Part shown: in pieces, positions 19,810 through 29,508 of the stretch
Layout: each line of letters begins with the position of its first letter
How positions within the stretch are numbered: the first letter of the stretch is position 1
Source of the DNA: Weeksella virosa DSM 16922
Lineage (GTDB): Bacteria > Bacteroidota > Bacteroidia > Flavobacteriales > Weeksellaceae
Assembly: GCF_000189415.1 (NCBI RefSeq)
Contig: NC_015144.1
Span: forward strand, 811,501 to 875,500
Direction of reading: 5' to 3'
DNA length: 64,000 nucleotides
Notes under the pieces: model-generated
Databases searched by the model: none
Told to the model about the DNA's origin: nothing
The model's input: only the letters and a program-made list of their open reading frames with translations
Made by a program: the position numbers and the translations under genes

Positions 19810-20313
19810 ATGGATGAAATTGTCAATAAAGTAGCAAAAAGCGGATTGGTAAATATCGATTTAGAAGAATGGTATCCTACCGATAAACGCGTGCTTTTTG
19901 ATTTAAAAGATTGGCTATTTGAAGAGCTTATCTTAAAAGAAAAAGATTTTAGAGAAAATCTAAAAAACCATGATTGGACGCAGTATGAAAATTGCTTGGT
20001 CGCAATAAATTGTACGGTAGACGCCATCGTTCCGTCTTGGGCTTATATGCTGATTACAACCTATTTGCAACCGATTGCAAAAAAAGTAGTTTTTGGAGAT
20101 TTCCATGAGATGGATTTGATTCTCTATCATGATATAATAGAAAACCTAGACATAGAACCTTATGTAGATCAGCGAATTATCATCAAAGGATGTAGCCACA
20201 AGCCTGTTCCAGAGAACGCTTACATAGAGTTGATTAATCGATTGCAGCCGATTGCAAAATCATTGATGTTTGGTGAGGCATGCAGTACGGTTCCTTTGTA
20301 CAAAAAGAAATAA
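19810..20313 (+). CDS. DUF2480-family protein
   Basis: The 167-residue cytosolic product matches the DUF2480 family of Bacteroidota, with the repeated motif LQPIAKxxxFG seen twice and an N-terminal IVNKVAKSGLVNIDLEEW block. The function is unknown. The frame is open from a TTG at 19789, but the ATG at 19810 lies just after a TAAATTTG -7 box (19784-19791) and gives the family-typical start, so it is preferred. Confidence 0.8.
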   Translation: MDEIVNKVAKSGLVNIDLEEWYPTDKRVLFDLKDWLFEELILKEKDFRENLKNHDWTQYENCLVAINCTVDAIVPSWAYMLITTYLQPIAKKVVFGDFHEMDLILYHDIIENLDIEPYVDQRIIIKGCSHKPVPENAYIELINRLQPIAKSLMFGEACSTVPLYKKK

Positions 20314-20340
20314 AAAAAGTGGCAAAAGCCACTTTTTTTT
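20312..20340. terminator. Bidirectional intrinsic terminator
   Basis: AAAAAAAGTGGC (20312-20323), loop AAAA, GCCACTTTTTTTT (20328-20340). The perfect stem sits between two converging genes. Confidence 0.85.
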
Positions 20341-20360
20341 CATGGATACGATTAAAACTT

Positions 20361-21380
20361 TTATCTTTTGATGCTCACTTCGTAGATTTTGTTCCAGAGT
20401 TTACCAGTAACCAACATATTTTCTCCTTTGAAGGCGATACCATTCAGAACATCTGCATCTGCTGCTTGCTCAGCTTTAAAGGCTTCTAAATTCATTTTAC
20501 CAACTACAGCTCCACTAGCAGGATCAACCGCTACAATAATATTTTGTTGGTAAATGTTGATATACAACAAACCGTTATGGTATTCTAATTCATTGAGATT
20601 ACTATAGGCTTGTTTATCATCTACTGCTTGTATTGTTCTTTTATAATTAAAATCTTTATCAAAGAAATGGATCTTTTGTGATCCATCTGTAATGACCAAT
20701 TCTTGCCCCATGGTGGTTATCCCCCAGCCTTCTCTAATTTCACCTGGCATCGTAATTTTTCTTATTAGCTCGAAATTCTGATCATATTCATATATCAATC
20801 GATTTTGCCAAGTAAGTTGATATATTACACCATTTAATTCAGTAATTCCTTCTCCAAAAGAGGTTTTCTCTACTTCTCCCGTTAATTCTTCGGTTGTACT
20901 CCCCAACCGATATTTCACCAATCTCGATTGTCCGGTAAGGCCGGTTCCTTCGAAAATAAAGCCATCTTTATAATAAAACCCTTGTGTAAAATCAGCAGGG
21001 TTGTGTGGATACGTATTCACTAAATTGTATTGCCATTCTTGCGCCGGATGATCTGCGAAAACTAGGATATTAAATTCGCGTGTAGCTGTTAACTCCGAAC
21101 CATTAAAAAACTTTACATTCACATTATGTTGACCTAAACCTACATTTTCTAAGGTTATTTTACCCGGATTAGGAAAATCTTTTCCGTCTATTTCTACCTT
21201 CACCTCAGTAATATTAGTCAATCCTTCTAATGTAATCTCTAGTGAATCTCCTATTTTATAATGTTTTTCTTCTATAGCAGAAACTTGTTGCGTGATTAAT
21301 GGATTATTGACCGATGCATCATCTTTACAAGCGGTAACACTCAGTACCAACAAACCGAAAAGGATATAAAAACGTTTCAT
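20361..21380 (-). CDS. Glutaminyl-peptide cyclotransferase, lipoprotein
   Basis: The enzyme turns an N-terminal Gln of a protein into pyroglutamate. The 339-residue product has a lipoprotein signal (lipobox SVTAC, Cys18), an Ig-like N-terminal part (about 25-110) and a plant-type five-bladed propeller glutamine cyclotransferase domain (PF05096 type), with PADFTQGFYYKDGFIFEGTG, LTWQNRLIYEYD, EGWGITTMG and LNELEYHNGLLYINIYQQN. It should act at the envelope on exported proteins. The 227-base gap to the right holds no gene that I can see. Confidence 0.88.
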   Translation of the reverse strand: MKRFYILFGLLVLSVTACKDDASVNNPLITQQVSAIEEKHYKIGDSLEITLEGLTNITEVKVEIDGKDFPNPGKITLENVGLGQHNVNVKFFNGSELTATREFNILVFADHPAQEWQYNLVNTYPHNPADFTQGFYYKDGFIFEGTGLTGQSRLVKYRLGSTTEELTGEVEKTSFGEGITELNGVIYQLTWQNRLIYEYDQNFELIRKITMPGEIREGWGITTMGQELVITDGSQKIHFFDKDFNYKRTIQAVDDKQAYSNLNELEYHNGLLYINIYQQNIIVAVDPASGAVVGKMNLEAFKAEQAADADVLNGIAFKGENMLVTGKLWNKIYEVSIKR

Positions 21381-21607
21381 GATTTGGATAATTTGCTAAC
21401 AAATATGAGGATTTTTTATTAAAACTGAATTGTTCTCACAGGATATTTCCTTTTTGTAGGGTAATGATTTTTAATAGGATTTTAGGTAATAGAGCTTATA
21501 AAAATTTATTTGGTATGTTTTTTGAAAATACAAGAAAAAACCACTAAAACGCTTTTAGCAACCAAACCATTACAGTAACGACTAAAAATATCTAAAAAAG
21601 AACATTA

Positions 21608-22366
21608 ATGATATCACTTTTCAGAAGTTCTAAAAAGAAAGAAGAAAAGAATCCCTTTCGATTTCCTGCTCAATTTATAGATATACACTCTCATCTTCTT
21701 CCAGGGATTGATGATGGTTCTAACTCTATTGAAGAATCGATAGAAATGCTTATCAATATGAAAGCTTTAGGAATAGAACATTTTGTTTTTACTCCTCACG
21801 TAATACAAGGTGTGTGGGAAAATTCTACCGAGACTATTTTGGCGAAAGAAAAAGAGTTTCTAAAAGAAATAAAAACGATTCCAGAGTTACAAAACATCAC
21901 AATTCGTGTAGCCGCTGAATATATGCTGGATGAACACTTCAAAAATGTTCTTATCCCGAACAAAGATTTATTGACAATCAAAGACAACAAGGTCTTGGTA
22001 GAAATGTCTTACATGGCGCCGCCGATACATCTTTACGAAACCCTGGCTGAACTACAAGTTGCTGGATATCGACCTATTTTAGCACATCCCGAACGGTATA
22101 GAGCTTTTCATAATAACTTTTGCGAATATCACAAATTAAAAGATGCTGGCTGCGAATTCCAGATTAACCTGCTTTCGCTTACCAATTATTATGGTATAAA
22201 CGTGCACGAAACTGCGGTAAAGTTACTAACCGAAAACATGATTGATTACTGCGGATCGGATACACACAACGATCGTCATATCAAAACTTTCGAGACGTTT
22301 TCTTCACGAAAAAAGATGATGAAATTAATGGAACCTATTTTCGTAAACAATAAAAATTTGATTTAA
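21608..22366 (+). CDS. CpsB/CapC-type PHP-fold tyrosine-protein phosphatase
   Basis: The 252-residue product shows the metal-binding motifs of the PHP fold: DIHSHLLPGIDDGS near residue 24, TPHVIQG, AEYMLD, LAHPERY and GSDTHND. These match the CpsB/YwqE family of metal-dependent tyrosine phosphatases that act on bacterial tyrosine kinases of capsule export. No kinase or polysaccharide gene lies next to it, so its partner is unknown. It is a single-gene unit with a strong terminator. Confidence 0.85.
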   Translation: MISLFRSSKKKEEKNPFRFPAQFIDIHSHLLPGIDDGSNSIEESIEMLINMKALGIEHFVFTPHVIQGVWENSTETILAKEKEFLKEIKTIPELQNITIRVAAEYMLDEHFKNVLIPNKDLLTIKDNKVLVEMSYMAPPIHLYETLAELQVAGYRPILAHPERYRAFHNNFCEYHKLKDAGCEFQINLLSLTNYYGINVHETAVKLLTENMIDYCGSDTHNDRHIKTFETFSSRKKMMKLMEPIFVNNKNLI

Positions 22367-22400
22367 TATCTGTCCCCCGAAAATCAACTCAACTACCATA

Positions 22401-22438
22401 AAAAAAGTTCTTGGAAGGAATCTTCCAAGAACTTTTTT
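22401..22438. terminator. Bidirectional intrinsic terminator
   Basis: A 17-bp perfect stem (22401-22417 with 22422-22438) with loop GAAT, A-tract on one side and T-tract on the other. It separates the rightward cpsB-like gene from leftward ruvC. Confidence 0.9.
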
Positions 22439-22488
22439 TATGTGTAGACCTTACTTTTACGGTAGAAACCTATTTTCTGAGCATAATA

Positions 22489-23037
22489 TTACCCTATACG
22501 CCCTGGATTATCTTTCAGGAAAGCTCCCCAACCCGAATAACTTTTCTGCGTTCCACCAACTACATTCATATTAAAGTAATGACATACTGCTGCTGCCAAA
22601 CCATCTGTTGCATCTAATCTTTTCGGAATTTCTTTCAAACCCAAAAGATTTTTTAGCATTCCTGCAACCATTTCCTTCGATGCATTTCCGTTACCAGTAA
22701 TCGCCATTTTTATTTTTTTGGGCGAGTATTCTGTAATTGGAATCTCTCGATACAAGCCTGCTGCCATGGCTACACCTTGTGCTCTCCCTAGCTTCAGCAT
22801 CGATTGTACATTCTTTCCAAAAAAGGGGGCTTCTATTGCCAATTCATCGGGATGATACTGATCGATAATCGCTAATGTTTTCTCGAAAATACGCTTCAAT
22901 TTCATTTCGTGATTTGGCAGTTTATGCAAGAGCAATTCATCTAATGTAATGAGTTTTAATTGTTTATTTTCTATCGCAATCACTCCGAATCCCATCACTG
23001 TTGTTCCGGGATCTATCCCTAAAATTATCTTTTCCAT
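22489..23037 (-). CDS. ruvC: Crossover junction endodeoxyribonuclease RuvC
   Basis: RuvC cuts Holliday junctions together with RuvAB. The 182-residue product carries the four catalytic acids at Asp9 (GIDPGT), Glu69 (AIEAPFFGKN), Asp142 and Asp145 (LDATDGLAAAVCH), the spacing of the E. coli enzyme. Length and motifs are normal. ruvA is elsewhere in the window (56399-56980), so the ruv genes are scattered. Confidence 0.97.
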   Translation of the reverse strand: MEKIILGIDPGTTVMGFGVIAIENKQLKLITLDELLLHKLPNHEMKLKRIFEKTLAIIDQYHPDELAIEAPFFGKNVQSMLKLGRAQGVAMAAGLYREIPITEYSPKKIKMAITGNGNASKEMVAGMLKNLLGLKEIPKRLDATDGLAAAVCHYFNMNVVGGTQKSYSGWGAFLKDNPGRIG

Positions 23038-23085
23038 GTTGCGTTTTTATGTATTTTTAGAAGAAAGCTTTATAAGCATTGTCGA

Positions 23086-24603
23086 TTATTTTTCTTGTGA
23101 TTGATTGAGTGCTATCAATGGTTCTATATATTCTCTAGTATTCGACAATCTCGGTATTTTATTTTGCCCTCCTAATTTACCTCTCCTTTTCATCCAATCG
23201 ATAAATAAACCTTTTCTTGCCTTGTGAATAAGTGGTCGGTTGAGCGTCATATTATTATAGCGTTTGGCTTCATAATCAGAGTTGACGGACTGCAATCCTC
23301 TATCGAGCTCATCAATAAACGTTTCGAGATCGGTAGGATCCCTCGAAAACTCGATCACCCACTCATGTGCTCCTTTTTCTTTTCCTACCATATAGACAGG
23401 TGCTGCCGAATATTCTGCTACGATTGCATTGGTTTTCTCGCATGCGAGCTTTAGTGCTTCTTCTGCATTCTCGATCATCAATTCTTCACCAAAGACATTG
23501 ATATGATGTTTTGTACGCCCTGTAATTACGATTCTATGTGGTGAAGTCGAGGTAAAACGTACAGTGTCGCCGATGATATAGCGCCACAAACCACCGTTGG
23601 TTGAAATGACCAAAGCATAGTTTTTCCCGATTTCTACTTGATCGATTGTGAGACATTTCGGATTTTCTTGACCGAAATTTTCCATTTCTATGAATTCATA
23701 AAAAATTCCATTATCCAACAGAAGCAACAATTCTTTTTTGTCTAATTGATCTTGGATGGCAAAAAAACCTTCAGAAGCATTGTAAATCTCAAAGAAATTA
23801 AGTTGTTTTTTTGTGATATTTCGGTAGTTTTCTTCGTACGGTTTGAAACTTACCCCACCATGAAAAAAGACTTCGATATTGGGCCACAATTCATCGATAT
23901 AGGTAGAATTGGTATCGGTCAACATTTTATTAAGTACGACCAACATCCAAGAAGGTACACCGGTTAGCGAGCCAACATCCTCATTTTTTGTAGCTTGGAT
24001 AATGGCATCCATTTTCAGATTCCAATCGGCCATCAACGAAATTTCTTTATTGGGAATATTTTTCAGTTCTGCATAAAATGGAAGATTTTCAATTAAAATT
24101 GCCGATAAATCACCAAATTGTGTTTGATAATGCCGGTATAATTCACTACTCCCTCCGATTCTTAGATTTTTATGCAAAAAGATTTCTGTTTCTGGGTAGG
24201 CATTAAGATAAAGTGCAAACATAGATTTACCAGCCGAATAATGGCAATCTTCTAAAGATTCTTTACTAATTGGTATAAATTTGCTTTTTGCATTCGTAGT
24301 GCCAGATGATTTCGCAAACCAGCGAATTTTGCCTTGCCATGTTACGTCTTTTTCTCCTTTTCTTGCCAGTTCGATATAGGGCTCGAAATCTTCGTAAGTT
24401 ACCAATGGCACTCGTTGCTGAAACTGTTCTATATTCTTTATCTCATCAAACCCAAACTCTTTTCCATAAATTGTATTTTTAGCAGTTTCTATATTGGATA
24501 AAAGCACATTGAGTTGAGTAATAAAAGGTTGTTTGATGCTTTGTTCGATTGCTTTCAACCGGCTACGCATCATAATCTCCATTACTTTATTCACAATTCT
24601 CAT
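23086..24603 (-). CDS. GH3 auxin-responsive-promoter-family protein (acyl-adenylating type)
   Basis: The 505-residue product resembles the bacterial GH3 family, part of the adenylate-forming superfamily. Three motifs are present: a phosphate loop SSGTTNAKSKFIPIS (about residue 98), the YNASEGFFAIQ motif and WRYIIGDTVRF with downstream GRTKHHINVFGEEL. Plant members join amino acids to acyl acids such as auxin; the substrate of the bacterial form is not known to me. The start at 24603 is chosen over an upstream in-frame codon at 24654, which would overlap the divergent gene's leader. It lies 48 bases upstream of ruvC in the same direction. Confidence 0.85.
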   Translation of the reverse strand: MRIVNKVMEIMMRSRLKAIEQSIKQPFITQLNVLLSNIETAKNTIYGKEFGFDEIKNIEQFQQRVPLVTYEDFEPYIELARKGEKDVTWQGKIRWFAKSSGTTNAKSKFIPISKESLEDCHYSAGKSMFALYLNAYPETEIFLHKNLRIGGSSELYRHYQTQFGDLSAILIENLPFYAELKNIPNKEISLMADWNLKMDAIIQATKNEDVGSLTGVPSWMLVVLNKMLTDTNSTYIDELWPNIEVFFHGGVSFKPYEENYRNITKKQLNFFEIYNASEGFFAIQDQLDKKELLLLLDNGIFYEFIEMENFGQENPKCLTIDQVEIGKNYALVISTNGGLWRYIIGDTVRFTSTSPHRIVITGRTKHHINVFGEELMIENAEEALKLACEKTNAIVAEYSAAPVYMVGKEKGAHEWVIEFSRDPTDLETFIDELDRGLQSVNSDYEAKRYNNMTLNRPLIHKARKGLFIDWMKRRGKLGGQNKIPRLSNTREYIEPLIALNQSQEK

Positions 24604-24656
24604 TCGTGTATTTTTTTGTAGATTTAGCACAAATTTAAAAAAAAGAAAACGCAACT

Positions 24657-25448
24657 ATGGTGTTCCAAGGTCAAATCCGTAAAATGATTTCTGAGAATGG
24701 GGATCCAATCCAATATTACCTAAATTTTTCCGAAGATTTTTTATCGATGAATCAGTTGATTAACCGTACAATCCAAATTTCATTCGATCATTACGAATGT
24801 TTAGGTTGCCAGCAAGATATAGAAATCTATCGAATGGGTTATTGTAGAAATTGTTTTTTTACGCTTCCACAAACCAATGAAAGCATCATAAGACCAGAAC
24901 TTTCTACCGCTCATTTAGGTATTGAAAAACGAGATCTGAAGTGGGAGCAAACCTTCGAACTCCAACCTCATGTTGTTTACTTATCAAACACTTCTGGTGC
25001 AAAAGTTGGTGTGACTCGTGCTACCCAACTCCCGACCCGTTGGATAGACCAAGGTGCTACTGAAGCTATGATTATTGCACGGACAGATAATCGCTATCAA
25101 GCAGGAATGATAGAAGTTGAGCTTAAAGAACATTTAACCGATAAAACAAACTATCAGCGCATGTTGAAAAACATACAAGTTGATGTAGACTTACACAAGA
25201 TTTTGCAAAATGTTCGTGAATTTATAAGTGAAGAGCAACAACGATTTCTAGTTGACGATCAAGAGATTTACTTTTTCAATTATCCCGTTACAGAATATCC
25301 TACCAAAATAAAAGTAATCAATCTTAGCAAAGAACCTAGTTTTGAAGGAAAATTGCTCGGCATAAAAGGTCAGTATTTAATTTTTGATGACAATCGCGTA
25401 TTAAATGTGCGTAACCATGAAGGTTTTTATTTACAATTTTTGGTATAA
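24657..25448 (+). CDS. DUF2797-family protein
   Basis: The 263-residue product has a CxxC pair followed by another CxxC (CLGCQQDIEIYRMGYCRNC), a likely zinc site, and the family-type segment VYLSNTSGAKVGVTRATQLPTRWIDQGA, which looks like a GIY-YIG-like nuclease-fold motif. Members of DUF2797 are widespread but have no firm role known to me. It is transcribed divergently from the GH3 gene with 53 bases between the starts. Confidence 0.8.
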   Translation: MVFQGQIRKMISENGDPIQYYLNFSEDFLSMNQLINRTIQISFDHYECLGCQQDIEIYRMGYCRNCFFTLPQTNESIIRPELSTAHLGIEKRDLKWEQTFELQPHVVYLSNTSGAKVGVTRATQLPTRWIDQGATEAMIIARTDNRYQAGMIEVELKEHLTDKTNYQRMLKNIQVDVDLHKILQNVREFISEEQQRFLVDDQEIYFFNYPVTEYPTKIKVINLSKEPSFEGKLLGIKGQYLIFDDNRVLNVRNHEGFYLQFLV

Positions 25449-25570
25449 ATTTTCAGGCTATTAAGAGAAAAACCTACACATAAAATCGACAAAAATATTA
25501 TAATATCTTTAACAATATTAAATTTTTTTTGTATATTAGTAGTATTAAAGTCTAAAAAAATGGTTGTCTT

Positions 25571-26005
25571 ATGAAAATTTCACATCTATTAATTGTTTGC
25601 ACAACAGGCCTATCGTTTTTGGCATGTACAGAAGCGGGAAAATTACCACAATACAAAGTAGAATCTGCAGTACAACACGCTTACCGTTATCGTACCATGA
25701 ACTTACAAGACTCTTTAGCAAAATATGTACATAATTTTGATGACAAAGAATTTCATGCAACGCAGTCAGAATTTGGTGAAGTAAAATTATATAACCTCGA
25801 CAACGTAACAGAAGAAGGCACGGGCAAAGACTTAACGTATATTGCGACCTATAATGTAGAATATTCGTCTGCAGAGGGCAAAGAAATTTTCCAAGTAAAG
25901 TCGATAAATAAATTACCCAAAATTGTAGGTTATTCTCGTGATTTACACACAGTTTCTACACCTATGGACAGTATAAGCATACAAACAGCTGACAGTCTTC
26001 GATAA
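25571..26005 (+). CDS. Small lipoprotein of unknown function
   Basis: The 144-residue product has a lipoprotein signal with lipobox FLAC (Cys19). The mature part is hydrophilic, with an AVQHAYRYRTMNLQDSL-like helix and an alternating beta pattern. I do not recognise a family. It stands alone, with an AT-rich 122-base upstream region and a terminator downstream. Confidence 0.7.
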   Translation: MKISHLLIVCTTGLSFLACTEAGKLPQYKVESAVQHAYRYRTMNLQDSLAKYVHNFDDKEFHATQSEFGEVKLYNLDNVTEEGTGKDLTYIATYNVEYSSAEGKEIFQVKSINKLPKIVGYSRDLHTVSTPMDSISIQTADSLR

Positions 26006-26041
26006 TAAGGGGAGACGAAAGTAAATTTTTCATTTTATTCG

Positions 26042-26072
26042 ATCACCAAAGCTTTCTTTGGTGATTTTTTTA
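26042..26072 (+). terminator. Intrinsic terminator after the lipoprotein gene
   Basis: ATCACCAAA (26042-26050) pairs with TTTGGTGAT (26057-26065), followed by a T run. Confidence 0.75.
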
Positions 26073-26121
26073 CCTCATTATTCTGCTCTTATAGCTTAAA
26101 AATCATTTTTATCAAAATTAT

Positions 26122-26129
26122 TATCTTTG
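26122..26129 (+). promoter_or_regulatory. Candidate -7 box for mfd
   Basis: TATCTTTG matches TAnnTTTG exactly, but no TTG is found at the -33 spacing. It would start transcription near 26136, which argues for the ATG at 26164 over the TTG at 26137. Confidence 0.4.
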
Positions 26130-26163
26130 CCCTGTTTTGGAACAAAAGACTTTAGATAACCTT

Positions 26164-29100
26164 ATGAACCTTTACCAAACCTCAGGTTTTGTAAAGGATT
26201 TAGTGGCTTATAGCCAAAAAGAAGAAAAACAGAAAATCCATATCAAAGGATTTTTAGGTTCGGCGTTGAGTTTTGCAATTGCACAACTGTATTTGCAAAC
26301 CAATCGTTCTATTTTGATGGTGACCGATGACAAAGAAGAAGCCGCCTATTGGCTAAATGACCTCGAAGCACTACTCAACCAGGAGCAAGTACTCTTCTAC
26401 CCAAGTGCTTACCGAACTCCATACCATATAGAAGAAACCAACAATGCAAATGTAGTGATCCGTACAGAAGTTCTCAATCAATTAACTTCACACAGCTCAC
26501 CAAAAATTATTGTTGCTTATGCCGATGCACTCACCGAGAAAGTTATTACCAAAAAAGCACTTTCTACAAATACCTTAAAAATAAAAGTAGGCACCGAACT
26601 AGGCTTGGATTTTATCCGAGATATGTTGTTTTCGTACAACTTTCGGCAAGTAGATTTTGTTAACGAACCAGGAGAATTCTCTATTCGCGGTGGAATTATC
26701 GATATTTTTTCTTTTGCAGACGAACACCCTTATAGAATTTCTATGTTTGGCGATGAAGTGGAAACGATTCGTTCTTTTGATACCAGCACACAACTCTCGA
26801 TTTCGACAACCAAAGAAATCAAAATCATTCCAAATTTAGAAGATAAACAATTCGATGAAAAACGAATAAGTTTTTTAGAATATCTCCACAAAGACACCAT
26901 GATTATCGCCAAAAATTTGGGAGTTATCACATCGAAGTTAGAAAATAATTACTCTTTAGCAGAAAATGCCTTTGCAAATCTATCTAGTGAAATATCTCGA
27001 TTGGCTCCGGCCGATTTATTTTTTAGTTCGGTACAGTTTCAGGAGAAACTCGAACTATTTACCGTTTTCGAGATGTCATCAACTCCCCATTTATCAATAA
27101 ATCATACTCTAGAATCTCCCTACAAACCACAACCTTCCTTCAACAAACAATTCGATTTTCTGATCGATGATCTCAACTACCACACCCAGCAAGGTTACAA
27201 GAACGCACTGGTTTGTTTTAATGAAGCACAGGTGAAACGATTTGCAGAAATTTTTGAAGATGTAGGAAAAGAAGTGAGTTATATTCCTGTAATCGGTTCT
27301 TTGCATCAAGGTTTTATCGATGAAGAACTGAAAATTACTTGCTATACAGATCATCAAATTTTCGAGCGTTATCATAAATTCAACCTAAGAAATTCGTTTT
27401 CGAAAAAAGAAGCGATTACTCTAAAAGAAATCAACTCTCTTCAGGTAGGTGATTATGTGACGCATATCGACTATGGTATCGGGAAATTTGCAGGATTAGT
27501 TAGGATAGAAAACAACGGCGTACAGCAAGAAAGCATCAAGCTATTCTACCAAAACAATGATATTTTATATGTCAATATCCACTCTTTGCACAAGATTTCT
27601 AAATTTAGAGGAAAAGATGGTGTCGAACCAAAAATCAGCAAATTGGGTTCCCCAGCTTGGAGAAACCTTAAAAACAAAACCAAAACAAAAGTAAAGGAAA
27701 TTGCTTTTGATTTGATAAAACTATACGCCAAAAGACGCACCCAAAAAGGATTTGCTTTCTCACCAGACACCTATTTACAAAATGAACTAGAAGCATCATT
27801 CATTTACGAAGACACACCCGACCAAGAAAAAGCAACATTGGATGTAAAAAACGACATGGAGTCTGAGCGTCCCATGGATCGTTTGGTATGCGGCGATGTA
27901 GGTTTCGGAAAGACAGAAGTCGCTATAAGAGCAGCTTTCAAAGCTGCGGTAGATGGAAAACAGGTTGCTGTTTTGGTACCTACAACAATATTAGCATTTC
28001 AACATTTCAAGACGTTTACAGATCGACTAAAAGAGTTTCCCGTGCAAATAGAATACCTCAATCGTTTTACGACAACCAAAAAGAAAAATGCAATTCTTGC
28101 AGATTTAGAAGCTGGGAAAGTCGACATCATTATCGGGACACACCAATTGGTTAATCCTAAAGTGAAATTCAAAGATTTGGGACTTTTGATTATTGATGAA
28201 GAACACAAATTTGGGGTAAGTGTAAAGGATAAATTAAAAACCTTACGAGCAAACATCGACACCTTAACTCTAACAGCCACCCCAATTCCGCGCACTTTAC
28301 AATTCTCGCTTATGGCTGCCCGTGACCTGTCAGTTATCAAAACTCCACCACCGAACAGACAACCAGTTGAAACCAACTTAATAGAATTCAATGAGGAAGC
28401 AATTCGCGATGCGATTTTGTATGAAATGCAACGCGGCGGTCAAATTTTTTTCATTCATAATCGAGTACAAACTCTTAAAGAAATTGCCGGGATGGTCCAA
28501 CGTTTAGTTCCTGATGCCCGTATTGCAACAGGGCATGGGCAAATGGACGGGAAGCAACTCGAAGCCATCATGCTCGATTTTATTGACGGACAATACGATG
28601 TGCTTATCTCTACCACCATCATCGAGTCTGGTTTAGATGTACCAAACGCGAATACTATCCTAATAAACGATGCACAAAACTTTGGCTTAGCCGACCTGCA
28701 TCAGATGCGTGGACGTGTAGGCCGAAGCAACCGAAAAGCTTTTTGTTATTTGATTGCCCCTCCTGTTTCTGTCTTGACCAATGAAGCAAGAAAACGCTTA
28801 CAAGCTATAGAACAATTTTCTGATTTAGGGTCTGGGTTCAACATTGCTATGAAAGACTTAGAAATTCGTGGCGCTGGAAACCTTTTGGGTGCCGAACAAA
28901 CTGGTTTTATGATGGAAATCGGATTCGAAACATACCAGAAAATACTTAATGAAGCAATTGAAGAGCTAAAAGAAAGCGACTTCAAAGAACTATTCGAACA
29001 CGAAAAGACATCCAACTTTATAGAATACGTTAAGGATGTACAAGTCGACACCGACTTAGAGATTCTGATTCCGGATGAATATGTAAACAATGTAGAAGAA

Positions 29101-29508
29101 CGTTTGGCATTATATAACGAACTAGCATCGATAGAGACAGCTGAAGAGCTATCGAAATTCGAAAATAACCTCATCGACCGTTTTGGCCCTATACCTTCGC
29201 CAGTTGAGAATTTACTTCAGTCGATTAAACTCAAATGGAAGGGTAAAGAACTAGGCATGGAACGTATAGTATTGAAAAATGGGAAACTTACTGCATATTT
29301 TGTCAATAAACCAAACAACAACTATTTCCAATCAGAGAAATTTAGACTGATTTTAAATTATGTTCAATCTTACCCTCAAAATGTTAACTTCAGAGAAAAA
29401 CCTGCAAAAAATTCGTCTGAATTACCAAGTTTACTTTTGAAGATTGATCACGTAAAAAATGTAAGTAATGCACTAAAACACTTCGAAAAAATGCTAAATC
29501 AACAATAA
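26164..29508 (+). CDS. mfd: Transcription-repair coupling factor Mfd
   Basis: Mfd removes stalled RNA polymerase from damaged DNA and recruits UvrA. The product of about 1114 residues has an N-terminal UvrB-like module, the RNA polymerase interaction domain beginning near SLQVGDYVTHIDYGIGKFAG, and a RecG-like translocase: Walker A GDVGFGKTEVA, IIDEEHKFGV, TATPIPRTL, then motif V/VI with STTIIESGLDVPNANT and MRGRVGRSN. A C-terminal TRCF domain follows. Length is normal. The frame is open 9 codons upstream to a TTG at 26137; ATG is preferred because of the position of the -7 box. Confidence 0.95.
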   Translation: MNLYQTSGFVKDLVAYSQKEEKQKIHIKGFLGSALSFAIAQLYLQTNRSILMVTDDKEEAAYWLNDLEALLNQEQVLFYPSAYRTPYHIEETNNANVVIRTEVLNQLTSHSSPKIIVAYADALTEKVITKKALSTNTLKIKVGTELGLDFIRDMLFSYNFRQVDFVNEPGEFSIRGGIIDIFSFADEHPYRISMFGDEVETIRSFDTSTQLSISTTKEIKIIPNLEDKQFDEKRISFLEYLHKDTMIIAKNLGVITSKLENNYSLAENAFANLSSEISRLAPADLFFSSVQFQEKLELFTVFEMSSTPHLSINHTLESPYKPQPSFNKQFDFLIDDLNYHTQQGYKNALVCFNEAQVKRFAEIFEDVGKEVSYIPVIGSLHQGFIDEELKITCYTDHQIFERYHKFNLRNSFSKKEAITLKEINSLQVGDYVTHIDYGIGKFAGLVRIENNGVQQESIKLFYQNNDILYVNIHSLHKISKFRGKDGVEPKISKLGSPAWRNLKNKTKTKVKEIAFDLIKLYAKRRTQKGFAFSPDTYLQNELEASFIYEDTPDQEKATLDVKNDMESERPMDRLVCGDVGFGKTEVAIRAAFKAAVDGKQVAVLVPTTILAFQHFKTFTDRLKEFPVQIEYLNRFTTTKKKNAILADLEAGKVDIIIGTHQLVNPKVKFKDLGLLIIDEEHKFGVSVKDKLKTLRANIDTLTLTATPIPRTLQFSLMAARDLSVIKTPPPNRQPVETNLIEFNEEAIRDAILYEMQRGGQIFFIHNRVQTLKEIAGMVQRLVPDARIATGHGQMDGKQLEAIMLDFIDGQYDVLISTTIIESGLDVPNANTILINDAQNFGLADLHQMRGRVGRSNRKAFCYLIAPPVSVLTNEARKRLQAIEQFSDLGSGFNIAMKDLEIRGAGNLLGAEQTGFMMEIGFETYQKILNEAIEELKESDFKELFEHEKTSNFIEYVKDVQVDTDLEILIPDEYVNNVEERLALYNELASIETAEELSKFENNLIDRFGPIPSPVENLLQSIKLKWKGKELGMERIVLKNGKLTAYFVNKPNNNYFQSEKFRLILNYVQSYPQNVNFREKPAKNSSELPSLLLKIDHVKNVSNALKHFEKMLNQQ

